A stretch of DNA of 64,000 nt, from NCBI GenBank assembly GCA_026391835.1, contig JAPLDF010000068.1:124001-188000 (forward strand), written 5' to 3'. The translations under genes were made by a program, and so were the position numbers. The notes beneath the pieces are model-generated. The model saw nothing but the letters and a program-made list of their open reading frames with translations. It ran no database searches and was not told the origin of the DNA. Positions within the stretch are counted from its first letter, which is position 1, and each line of letters opens with the position of its first letter. Source of the stretch: Bacteroidota bacterium. Lineage in GTDB: Bacteria; Bacteroidota; Bacteroidia; Bacteroidales; FEN-979. Positions 43,668-51,589 of this stretch are shown here, in pieces.

Positions 43668-44483
43668 TTACTTTTTAATTAAATCGAGTTCTTTGATTTT
43701 TCCACCTGCATCGGTCATGATGGCATCAATGTCGTTCTTGCTTGCCTTGGTATCCCTGAGGAAGTTAAGGTAGCGTTTGATGGTTGTGGGTTTGTCGTAA
43801 TCGACCGTAGAACCTTCGCGGCTGATGATGATCAGGACGGGTGCATCGTCGGAAGTGAAGAACTGCAGGGTTTTCTGAATGGTGTTGTCGGCCTGTGTCA
43901 GGTTGCCTGTTTTTGCTGCATTTGCGATCGTTGTGAAGGCATTCTCCAACTGTGTTTTCACCGGCAGGTTGCTTCCCCCGCCTGAACGCATCTCCGCGAT
44001 CTTTTTCTCGAGCCTTGCGGTAAGTTCATCAATCTCCGTATCATTCAGGTTTTGACGTTTGATGGCATTGAGCTCCTTTTCCAGTTCATCTGCCGATTTA
44101 TTGTCCTTGTTCAGCAGGAGGTCATACAGGGCCGCCCGCGCCACATCGACTTTCTGGGCTTTTGCCTGTGTTTGTTCCGCGAGCAGGGTTTTCAGTTTTT
44201 GCTGGGCCTGGATGATCATATCGTTGAGGATAGGATCGTTCAGGTTCTTATCCATGATGGCACCAACGATCCGTTTCTGCTCTTCATACGAAAGCGTGGA
44301 AGTGCCGCTGATGATGGGCTTCAGCTGGTTTTTGGCCTGCTCGATCTGCGCCTTGCGCTCTTTCTTCGATAACTTGCCTGTCGATTTGCAGCTATCGGCT
44401 CCCGCAACCATGAGCATCATCAGCAGGATGAACATCATGTGCTGCCAGCGGACTGACTTGATTTTATTTGCTATTTCTGACAT
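43668..44483 (-). CDS. Putative lipoprotein with coiled coil (271 aa)
   Basis: The N-terminus has a hydrophobic segment (15-29) followed by GADSC, a possible lipobox with C32, so the protein may be anchored to a membrane by lipid. Residues 37-175 are charged and helical with coiled-coil character. The C-terminal part (about 205-271) includes an APVLIIISREG strand and YDKPTTIKRYLNFLRD, which I do not recognise. It is the first gene of the leftward cluster (lipoprotein, 192 aa, 277 aa, LRR, ComB). The hydrophobic stretch begins unusually late for a signal peptide, so a later ATG is possible. Confidence 0.65.
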   Translation of the reverse strand: MSEIANKIKSVRWQHMMFILLMMLMVAGADSCKSTGKLSKKERKAQIEQAKNQLKPIISGTSTLSYEEQKRIVGAIMDKNLNDPILNDMIIQAQQKLKTLLAEQTQAKAQKVDVARAALYDLLLNKDNKSADELEKELNAIKRQNLNDTEIDELTARLEKKIAEMRSGGGSNLPVKTQLENAFTTIANAAKTGNLTQADNTIQKTLQFFTSDDAPVLIIISREGSTVDYDKPTTIKRYLNFLRDTKASKNDIDAIMTDAGGKIKELDLIKK

Positions 44484-44608
44484 ATTTGTTGGTTTTGGTA
44501 AGTTGGTAAAATGGTGAACGGGTAGACGGGTAAACGGGTAAACGGGTAAACGGGTAAACCTGAAAATGCCCTGTTACTTGTCACTTGTCACTTGTCACTT
44601 GTCATTTG
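44484..44608. other. Gap built of two repeat arrays between gcvT and the lipoprotein gene
   Basis: About two thirds of the 125 bp are repeats: an 8-bp GGTAAACG array (44513-44560) and a reversed ACAAGTG array (44575-44609). No promoter is evident for the lipoprotein gene. Confidence 0.7.
44513..44560. repeat. GGTAAACG octamer array, six units
   Basis: Units GGTGAACG, GGTAGACG, GGTAAACG x3 and GGTAAACC are contiguous. The same unit forms the inverted pair at 50398-50546. Confidence 0.95.
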
Positions 44609-44609
44609 T
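44575..44609. repeat. Reversed ACAAGTG array, five units
   Basis: Units TACTTGT, CACTTGT x3 and CATTTGT lead directly into the stop codon of gcvT (44609-44611), so the gcvT stop TGA is the edge of the array. It mirrors the arrays after the stops at 19326 and 27454. Confidence 0.92.
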
Positions 44610-45697
44610 CATGCTTTATAAAACGGAAACTTAACCACCTTTGCCCTGAGGATTTTTTCCCTGATTTTAATATGAATTTCACTTCCTTCTTTCGACAATG
44701 CGGTTGGTACATAACCCATGCCGATGGGTATTTTTACAGATGGTCCCATGGTACCAGACGTAACTTCGCCGATTTTATTGCCCGTGGCATCCACAATTTC
44801 ATATTCATGGCGGGGTATACCCTTGTCAACCATCTCAAAGCCAACCAGTTTCCGGGTTGTTCCTTCCAGCTTCTGTTTCAGCAGGGCAGCTTTATTGACA
44901 AACTCTTTGTAATCGGTGAATTTCGTGATCCAGCCCAGCCCGGCTTCGATGGGCGAGGTGGTATCGTTGATATCGTTTCCATAAAGACAGTAACCCATTT
45001 CGAGCCGAAGGGTATCACGCGCGGCCAGGCCGATCGGTTTGATACCGAATTCAGCTCCTGCTTTGAATACAGCCTCCCAGATTTTCGGAGCGTCTTCATT
45101 GGCCATGTATATCTCACAACCGCCTGAACCGGTATACCCGGTGGTGGCAAAAATAACATCCGGAACACCGGCAAACGTCAGTTTCTTAAAGGTGTAATAT
45201 TCCATGCCGGTGACCTTGGTGTCGGTCAGTTTCTGCATTGCCATGAGCGCCAGGGGGCCCTGGATGGCCAGCTGTGCGATTTCATCAGAAGCATTGTACA
45301 ACTCTGCTCCCATTTTATTGTGTTTATTGCACCAGTCCCAGTCCTTGTCGATGTTTGAGGCATTCACCACGAGCAGGTAGGTGAGATCATCCACCTTGTA
45401 AACGAGCAGGTCATCCACAATGCCGCCGGTCTCATTCGGGAAACAGGAGTACTGCACTTTACCGGGAACCAGTTTTGAGGCATCGTTTGAAGTGACCCAT
45501 TGAATAAAATCAAGCGCTTTCGGCCCTTTCACCCAAAATTCACCCATGTGTGAAACATCAAAAACACCAAGTGCCTTGCGCACGGTTTCATGTTCGGCGT
45601 TAACACCTTCATACTGAACCGGCATGTTGTAGCCGGCAAACGGGACCATCTTGGCGCCCATTGCTTCGTGGAACTTTGTGAATGCTGTATTTTTCAT
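44609..45697 (-). CDS. gcvT: Aminomethyltransferase, T protein of the glycine cleavage system
   Basis: The 362-residue protein transfers the one-carbon unit from aminomethyl-lipoyl GcvH to tetrahydrofolate and releases ammonia. Family features are [11 protein letters not shown] near residue 45, SNDASKL, the conserved [11 protein letters not shown] folate-site region and [20 protein letters not shown]. The length is normal. It follows a leader of about 105 nt. The stop codon is the first part of an ACAAATG repeat. It is not linked to gcvH or gcvP, which are respectively absent and 42 kb away. Confidence 0.96.
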   Translation of the reverse strand: MKNTAFTKFHEAMGAKMVPFAGYNMPVQYEGVNAEHETVRKALGVFDVSHMGEFWVKGPKALDFIQWVTSNDASKLVPGKVQYSCFPNETGGIVDDLLVYKVDDLTYLLVVNASNIDKDWDWCNKHNKMGAELYNASDEIAQLAIQGPLALMAMQKLTDTKVTGMEYYTFKKLTFAGVPDVIFATTGYTGSGGCEIYMANEDAPKIWEAVFKAGAEFGIKPIGLAARDTLRLEMGYCLYGNDINDTTSPIEAGLGWITKFTDYKEFVNKAALLKQKLEGTTRKLVGFEMVDKGIPRHEYEIVDATGNKIGEVTSGTMGPSVKIPIGMGYVPTALSKEGSEIHIKIREKILRAKVVKFPFYKA

Positions 45698-46030
45698 GAG
45701 CTATAATGTTGGTTAAATCAGTTCTCATTTCTCCTGGCAGCTGCATTACTTTCCTGCAGGCAGTAACTTTTTACAAGGGATGTGGTGCAGTATTTGCTTT
45801 AAACGGTGCAAAAGTAGGAAAAATTGCATGTTAAATTGCTGAATGTTCATATTTAACAGCAATTGTTCATATGTTCAGGCAAATTATTTTTAAATTTGAC
45901 ACGTGTTATTTATCCTTAAATTCCTGTCCCACTTTATGATATTTTTATGGATAAGTGACATTTTCACAACCGTCATGCCGGTATGCCAGGATACCGCCTG
46001 AAATTTTTAATTTCTAATTTTTAATTCATT
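45698..46030. other. 333-bp divergent region between gcvT and miaA
   Basis: On the gcvT side there is a -7 element (CAAAAGTA at 45809-45816, TACTTTTG leftward) and a 105-nt leader. Farther on, TGTTCA occurs three times (45844, 45864, 45872), twice followed by TAT, a possible operator. The miaA side ends with TTTTTAA-type repeats. I find no RNA gene and no known riboswitch. Confidence 0.55.
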
Positions 46031-46969
46031 TTGATTACCATCCTCGGTCCCACAGCAACAGGCAAGACTGCCCTCGCAGCCCGGCTTGCCCATGCGTTCA
46101 ACGGGGAGGTAATCAGCGCCGACTCACGCCAGGTATACCGTGGCATGAATATCGGCACAGGCAAGGATTACGGGGATTATACCGTCGACGGCGACCAGGT
46201 GCCCTTCCACCTCATCGACATTGTGGATCCCGGCTGTGAATACAACATTTATGAATACCAGAAGGATTTTTTAACAGCATACCGCGACATACGCGCCCGG
46301 AACAGGCTCCCGGTCCTGTGCGGCGGTTCGGGGATGTATCTTGAAGCCGTGCTGAAAGGCTACCAGCTGGCCAGGGATGAAAACGACGACGATTTTCTGG
46401 CTTCACTGCAGGACAAACCGGATTCGCAACTGGTCGAAATATTAAAATCCTATAAAACACCACACAACATTACCGACACGGAGGAGCGCCCCAGGCTGCT
46501 CAAAGCCATCATGGTGGCCCGTGCCGCCGAAAAAGCCGCATCACCGGAAGAACCTGCAGGAAAATCAACTGATCCTGCCAATAACCTTGCTTTCCCGAAA
46601 ATCGAATCCGTCGTCTTTGGCATCGACTTTCCCCGGGGACTTGTAAAAGCACGCATCGCCAAGCGGCTGGAATACCGCCTGGAACATGGGATGATCGGGG
46701 AAGTTGAGCAATTGCTGGCCGGAGGCATCAGCCCTGAAAGGCTCATGAAATACGGGCTGGAATATAAATTTGTCACGATGTTCCTCACTGGAAACATCTC
46801 CCGGGCCAACCTCTTTTTAGAACTCAACATTGCCATCCGCCAGTTCGCAAAACGCCAGATGACCTGGTTCCGCCGCATGGAGAAGCAGGGCATCACCATC
46901 CACTGGATCGACGGGAGGATGCCGCTTGAAAAAAAGGTGGCACAGGTAAGACAGGTCACCGGAGGCTGA
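46031..46969 (+). CDS. miaA: tRNA dimethylallyltransferase
   Basis: The 312-residue enzyme adds a dimethylallyl group to A37 of tRNAs reading codons that start with U. The P-loop GPTATGKT is at 6-13, followed by the conserved SADSRQVYRGMNIGTGK segment, and DFPRG, E-RL-YGLEY and RQFAKRQMTWFR are present near the C-terminus. The only plausible start is TTG at 46031, because a stop codon lies 9 bp before and no ATG is available. A short extra stretch (residues about 169-187, rich in P, A and E) interrupts the middle region. Confidence 0.93.
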   Translation: MITILGPTATGKTALAARLAHAFNGEVISADSRQVYRGMNIGTGKDYGDYTVDGDQVPFHLIDIVDPGCEYNIYEYQKDFLTAYRDIRARNRLPVLCGGSGMYLEAVLKGYQLARDENDDDFLASLQDKPDSQLVEILKSYKTPHNITDTEERPRLLKAIMVARAAEKAASPEEPAGKSTDPANNLAFPKIESVVFGIDFPRGLVKARIAKRLEYRLEHGMIGEVEQLLAGGISPERLMKYGLEYKFVTMFLTGNISRANLFLELNIAIRQFAKRQMTWFRRMEKQGITIHWIDGRMPLEKKVAQVRQVTGG

Positions 46970-46976
46970 CAGCCTC

Positions 46977-48281
46977 TCAGTCTCTCAGGCAGCGGAGTGA
47001 GAAACCGTATCCTTTGTAATTGTAATCGACATAGCTGTGGCCGGTATAAATGACCAGGTACCTGCCGTGATAGTCGTCGATGTGCCACTCGCTGCTGCTG
47101 CTCCAGTAGAACCCGTATGATCCGCGGCTGACAAGCTGACCGTTGGTGATGTTGAGGCACCCTGCGGCATGTATTTTCAAACCGGAGTTCCAGGGGCCGG
47201 CAGGATCGGTCCAGACACCACTGGCATCCACGTTAAACCACTCGGTAAACGTAGGAATGCGCCAGCCGGCGCCAAGTTCGAGGGTACAGGGATCGTTGGC
47301 AGAAAGCCAGTACAGCGGGTCGTCTTGTGAAGTAGCCCAGATGGTACCGGGGGTACGGGTGGTGCCGTCGTGCTGGTAACCCTGTTTGCGGTTAAACTGC
47401 CAGTACCAGCCGGCCGAAGCTTCGGTGGCATCATCAGCAGCCGTGGCCTGGTTACTGGCTCCCAGGTTGCTGGTAATCCAGCATTTCGCGGGTTCGCCGG
47501 GGATATTTGTAACAGTGCCATAGGTAACCGTTTTGGGTACCGGGGCAACGGCCCCTGCACCATGGGTCACGATGAGCGACGAGCCGCAGGTAAAACCAGA
47601 GAAAAAGAAGGTCTCCGTTTTACTCTCTTCCGGGGCGTCGAGGATGATGGAGGTAAGGCCTTTAAAATAACCTGTCATCTTCAGGTTATCTTTAAATGCA
47701 AACGGCAAATCAGACTGGAAAGCGGAAGATTTCAAACCGGAACCGCTGTCGCCGGCACCAAGATACGACAGGGAGCATGCAGATACGCCGGGTTTGGCAT
47801 CAGCCACCATCTTAATACTGCTTTGCCTGGACTGGTATATGGCTGTAAATAGGTAGATCCTGCTGCTGCCGGGGGTGAATGAAAATGAGTGATATCCTTT
47901 ATTCAGTTCCTTCTCAAGCGAGACGGCCACCCTGCCTTCGGCATCCGTGACCTGCAACTGGACAACTCCTGTTTCAGGCATATAGATTTTAACAGAAGTT
48001 CTCTCGCCAACCGGGTTTGGAGAATTCTGGAACACCCGCAGCCCATTGGTTGCAGGAGATGGTTCACTGATCCCCACGTTGTTTTTAATGAACACCGTGT
48101 CGGGCCAGTGAAGTGTCAGTTCCCAGTTCCTGTCAAGGTTCTGGATTTTAACACTATCAACATGTACATGTTTTCCGATGCTGTCGCCGGTAAATGAGAG
48201 TGTGATCACCGATCTCTGTGCCAGGGTGCTGACAGTAAAAAGAAGAATAAACAAGGCAGTTGAAAGAACAGTTGTTTTCAT
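46977..48281 (-). CDS. Exported FISUMP-domain protein with an internal sorting-like domain
   Basis: The 434-residue protein has a signal peptide (1-21). Residues about 84-165 look like a type A T9SS sorting domain (FQNSPNPVGERTSVKIYMPETG and DAEGRV onward), yet it is internal. Residues about 255-434 match the Fibrobacter succinogenes major paralogous (FISUMP) domain, seen in WYWQFNRKQGY, GWRIPTFTEWF and GFYWSSSSEWH...GFSLRCLRD. FISUMP domains belong to the DUF1566/C-type-lectin-like group. The function is unknown and a carbohydrate or surface role is possible. It is convergent with miaA with a 7-bp gap. Confidence 0.78.
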   Translation of the reverse strand: MKTTVLSTALFILLFTVSTLAQRSVITLSFTGDSIGKHVHVDSVKIQNLDRNWELTLHWPDTVFIKNNVGISEPSPATNGLRVFQNSPNPVGERTSVKIYMPETGVVQLQVTDAEGRVAVSLEKELNKGYHSFSFTPGSSRIYLFTAIYQSRQSSIKMVADAKPGVSACSLSYLGAGDSGSGLKSSAFQSDLPFAFKDNLKMTGYFKGLTSIILDAPEESKTETFFFSGFTCGSSLIVTHGAGAVAPVPKTVTYGTVTNIPGEPAKCWITSNLGASNQATAADDATEASAGWYWQFNRKQGYQHDGTTRTPGTIWATSQDDPLYWLSANDPCTLELGAGWRIPTFTEWFNVDASGVWTDPAGPWNSGLKIHAAGCLNITNGQLVSRGSYGFYWSSSSEWHIDDYHGRYLVIYTGHSYVDYNYKGYGFSLRCLRD

Positions 48282-48401
48282 GGTGTCGGGAATTATTTTT
48301 ATACGGCCGAATTAACAGCAAATATACGCGATAATTCCATTTCTGTTTTCAGTTTACGGCATTTTTATGCCAGGTGCTCCTGTATTAAAACGTTACTTCG
48401 A

Positions 48402-48431
48402 TTGGCATCACCCGGGATTTTAGTATCTTTG
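48402..48431 (+). promoter_or_regulatory. Promoter of lpdA
   Basis: TTG at 48402-48404 and TATCTTTG at 48424-48431 are separated by 19 bp, an optimal -33/-7 pair. The leader is about 18 nt. Confidence 0.65.
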
Positions 48432-48454
48432 CCGATTCCAAAAAAACGAAATTC

Positions 48455-49843
48455 ATGAACTACGATATCATTGTCATTGGCAGCGGTCCGGGTGGATATG
48501 TTGCTGCCATCCGCGCTGCCCAGCTGGGATTCAGGGTGGCCGTTGTCGAACGGGCTGAACTTGGCGGGATCTGCCTCAACTGGGGGTGTATCCCCACCAA
48601 GGCCCTGCTGAAAAGCGCCAGCGTGTTCCAATATCTTAAGCATGCCGCCGATTACGGCATCACAGCCGGGGAATCCACCCCCGATTTTCCGGCCATTATC
48701 AAACGCAGCCGCGATGTAGCCGACCAGATGAGCAAGGGAATACAATTCCTGCTCAAGAAAAATAAGGTGGAACATATCCGGGGATTCGGGAAGGTAAAAC
48801 CGGGAAAGATCGTGGAGGTGACCGATGAGGCCGGCATAAAGACAGACTACTCCGCAAGTCATATTATCCTCGCAACCGGCACCCGCTCCCGTGAATTGCC
48901 AAACCTGAAACAGGATGGCAAAAAGATCATCGGGTACCGCGAAGCCATGACGCTACCCGTGCAACCCAAATCGATGGTGGTTGTTGGTTCCGGCGCCATC
49001 GGATCTGAATTTGCCTATTTCTACCAGTCGCTCGGTACCAGTGTCACGCTCATTGAAGTGCTCCCGAATATTGTCCCCATCGAGGATGAAGAAGTTTCAA
49101 AAGCGCTCGAACGCTTCTTCAAGAAGTCGGGCATGAAAGTGCTAGCCGGGGTCTCTGTAGAATCTGTTGATACTTCGGGCGAGGGCTGCCTTGTGACCGT
49201 CACCGCTAAAAAAGGCACGGAAATCATTGTCTGTGACATCGTTCTTTCGGCAGTTGGTGTTGCCACGAACCTTGAAGGACTTGGCCTCGAAGAGACCGGC
49301 ATTGCTACCGAACGCGGCAAAGTAACCGTTGACGATTATTACAAAACCAGTGTCGACGGCTATTATGCCATTGGTGATATCGTGAAAGGGCCGGCACTCG
49401 CGCATGTTGCGTCGCACGAAGGAATCATCTGCGTCGAGAAGATCGCCGGCAAACATGTTGAACCACTCGATTATGGAAACATCCCCGGATGTACGTATAC
49501 CCACCCCGAAATTGCCTCTGTCGGCATGACCGAAAAAGCTGCCCGGGAAGCGGGCTATGAAATCCTGGTCGGAAAATTCCCGTTCACCGCCTCCGGAAAA
49601 GCGACAGCCTCGGGTGCACGGGATGGTTTTATCAAGGTGATCTTTGACGCCAGGTACGGCGAATGGCTCGGCGCCCATATGATCGGCGAAAATGTCACGG
49701 AACTGATCGCCGAGGTTGTGGTTGCCCGCAAACTCGAAACTACCGGCAAAGAGATCATTGAAGCGGTTCACCCGCATCCGACCATGAGCGAAGCAGTAAT
49801 GGAAGCTGTGGCGGTGGCATATGGCGAGTGTGTTCATTTATAA
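48455..49843 (+). CDS. lpdA: Dihydrolipoyl dehydrogenase
   Basis: The 462-residue flavoenzyme reoxidises dihydrolipoyl groups of the glycine cleavage system and 2-oxo acid dehydrogenases. It has the FAD-binding GSGPGGYVAA motif (9-18), the redox-active pair C40 and C45 in GICLNWGCIPTK, the NAD-binding GSGAIGSEFA motif and the C-terminal HPHPTMSEA with the catalytic histidine. It is a likely L protein for GcvP and GcvT of this window. No 2-oxo acid dehydrogenase genes are adjacent. rfbC starts 8 bp downstream. Confidence 0.95.
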   Translation: MNYDIIVIGSGPGGYVAAIRAAQLGFRVAVVERAELGGICLNWGCIPTKALLKSASVFQYLKHAADYGITAGESTPDFPAIIKRSRDVADQMSKGIQFLLKKNKVEHIRGFGKVKPGKIVEVTDEAGIKTDYSASHIILATGTRSRELPNLKQDGKKIIGYREAMTLPVQPKSMVVVGSGAIGSEFAYFYQSLGTSVTLIEVLPNIVPIEDEEVSKALERFFKKSGMKVLAGVSVESVDTSGEGCLVTVTAKKGTEIIVCDIVLSAVGVATNLEGLGLEETGIATERGKVTVDDYYKTSVDGYYAIGDIVKGPALAHVASHEGIICVEKIAGKHVEPLDYGNIPGCTYTHPEIASVGMTEKAAREAGYEILVGKFPFTASGKATASGARDGFIKVIFDARYGEWLGAHMIGENVTELIAEVVVARKLETTGKEIIEAVHPHPTMSEAVMEAVAVAYGECVHL

Positions 49844-49851
49844 ATAAATTC

Positions 49852-50394
49852 ATGAAAATCATTAAAACTCCGTTAGAAGGCTTACTGATCATCAAACCGG
49901 ATGTGTTTGAAGATGACCGTGGCTATTTTTTCGAATCATACAGCCATGAAAAATTCCTGAAAGAAGGGCTGGACATCAAGTTCCTGCAGGACAACGAATC
50001 AAAATCGAAGAAAGGGGTGCTCAGGGGGCTTCACTACCAGGCTCCGCCGTTTGCACAGGGAAAGCTGGTGCGTGTGATGCGCGGATCGGTACTCGATGTG
50101 GCTGTGGATATCCGGAAAGATTCCCCGACATACGGAAAATGGGAATCGATCGTTCTTTCTGGACAAAATAAATGGATGTACTGGATCCCGGCCGGATTTG
50201 CCCATGGATTCGCAACGCTCGAAGACGATACGATTTTCTTCTATAAATGTACGAACGTCTATAGCAAAGTCTCCGAAGGAAGCATCCGCTGGAACGATCC
50301 CGATCTCAATATTGACTGGGGAATCGTCGCCCCGGTGGTTTCGGATAAGGATAAGGTGGCACCTTTGTTTATGGAGGTGGTGAGTCCGTTTTGA
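49852..50394 (+). CDS. rfbC: dTDP-4-dehydrorhamnose 3,5-epimerase
   Basis: The 180-residue cupin enzyme makes dTDP-4-dehydro-L-rhamnose, a precursor for surface polysaccharides. The catalytic histidine is H61 in RGLHYQ and the tyrosine is Y131; K71 and the PAGFAHGF region complete the active site. The frame extends into the end of lpdA, but the ATG at 49852 gives the standard MKIIKTPLEGLLIIKPDVFEDDRG start. The usual partners rfbA, rfbB and rfbD are not in the window, which is unusual since they are commonly clustered. Confidence 0.94.
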   Translation: MKIIKTPLEGLLIIKPDVFEDDRGYFFESYSHEKFLKEGLDIKFLQDNESKSKKGVLRGLHYQAPPFAQGKLVRVMRGSVLDVAVDIRKDSPTYGKWESIVLSGQNKWMYWIPAGFAHGFATLEDDTIFFYKCTNVYSKVSEGSIRWNDPDLNIDWGIVAPVVSDKDKVAPLFMEVVSPF

Positions 50395-50397
50395 ATT

Positions 50398-50546
50398 GGT
50401 AAACGGGTAAACGGGTAAACGAGTAAACCGGTAAATGATGGACATTATACGATTTTTTGTTCACCAGTCTACCTGCTCACCTGTTTACCCGTTTACCTGC
50501 TCACCCGTTCACCCGTTTACCTGCTCACTCGTTTACCCGTTTACCC
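50398..50546. repeat. Octamer arrays in inverted orientation
   Basis: Five GGTAAACG-type units (50398-50437) are followed after 21 bp by eleven 8-bp units of the reverse type, GTTTACCC/GCTCACCT (50459-50546). The two arrays can pair into a long hairpin. They occupy nearly the entire 170-bp gap between rfbC and the lytic transglycosylase gene. Confidence 0.93.
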
Positions 50547-50564
50547 TGTAATTAAGCATCAAAC

Positions 50565-51566
50565 ATGAAAACTAAAATACGCTATATATCCGGTGGTTTA
50601 TTGCTTTTACTGATCTGTGCGATATCAATTTGCGCGATCGTGGAGGTGAAAAACCAGGAGACGGAATACCGAAGCCTCTTTTTCCGCCACATGAAGGTCA
50701 TTTCACCTGAGATTCCTGCATCGGCAAACTTTGCGGGCGAAGAGGCGCCGCTGGATCTTATATATGTCAGGGAAGCCTTTGAACGGGAGATCCTTGCCAA
50801 CACCTTCATGCATTCCACCTCCATCATGATGTTCAAGCGGGCCAGCCGCTGGTTCCCGGTGATAGAGCCGATCCTGAAGAAAAACGGCATCCCGGATGAT
50901 TTCAAATTCCTGGCGGTAGCCGAAAGCAACCTGGTGAATGTAGTTTCACCCGCAGGCGCCGAAGGCTACTGGCAGTTCATCAAACCAACAGGGCTGAAGT
51001 ACGGACTTGAGATCAACGAAAAAGTTGACGAACGTTACAACATGGAAAAAGCCACCCAGGCGGCCTGCGATTATTTCCGGGATGGCTATAATAAATACAA
51101 AAGCTGGACGCTCGTTGCCGCCTCCTACAACCGTGGCATCGAGGGCATTCAGAAGGCGCTTGACAACCAGAAGGTTGCAAACTACTACGACCTCTACCTG
51201 AACGATGAAACGTCCCGTTACGTTTTCCGGATCATGGCCCTCAGGGAAGTATACAACCACCCGGTTCAGTTTGGTTTTTTCCTGCGTGAGAAAGACTTTT
51301 ATCCCCAGGTTCCTGTTCGTCTAGTAACCATCGACAGCAGCATCGGCAGCCTTCCTGCTTTCGCCAGGGCCATGTCAATCAATTACAGGATCCTGCGGGA
51401 GATGAACCCGTGGATACGAAATTACAGCCTGCCAAACATTAACAAGAAGTCTTACATTTTCAGGATCCCCAAAGATGGCGCCCTCAGTTTTGAGACACTG
51501 ATGAAAAAGGTTCCCGCATGTGAAACATTCTTTCATGACACGCTGAAAATCAACGAAATTAACTAA
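50565..51566 (+). CDS. Lytic transglycosylase (MltD-like, SLT domain)
   Basis: The 333-residue protein has one N-terminal membrane or signal segment (8-26) and an SLT goose-lysozyme-like domain (about 95-240). The catalytic glutamate is E120 in AVAESNL, followed by the family motifs GAEGYWQF (131-138) and AASYNRG. The C-terminal part (about 260-320) resembles a single degenerate LysM-type sequence (INYRILREMNPWI). It cleaves the glycan strand of peptidoglycan in the periplasm. The gene is preceded by the octamer inverted arrays and is followed by uvrA after 23 bp. Confidence 0.9.
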   Translation: MKTKIRYISGGLLLLLICAISICAIVEVKNQETEYRSLFFRHMKVISPEIPASANFAGEEAPLDLIYVREAFEREILANTFMHSTSIMMFKRASRWFPVIEPILKKNGIPDDFKFLAVAESNLVNVVSPAGAEGYWQFIKPTGLKYGLEINEKVDERYNMEKATQAACDYFRDGYNKYKSWTLVAASYNRGIEGIQKALDNQKVANYYDLYLNDETSRYVFRIMALREVYNHPVQFGFFLREKDFYPQVPVRLVTIDSSIGSLPAFARAMSINYRILREMNPWIRNYSLPNINKKSYIFRIPKDGALSFETLMKKVPACETFFHDTLKINEIN

Positions 51567-51589
51567 CAGGACCGTTTTTCAAGACCATT

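Noticed and set aside
45698-45816. Glycine riboswitch upstream of gcvT
   Set aside because: The leader is too short for a tandem aptamer and lacks the conserved core of the single one; gcvP has a leader of only about 27 nt.
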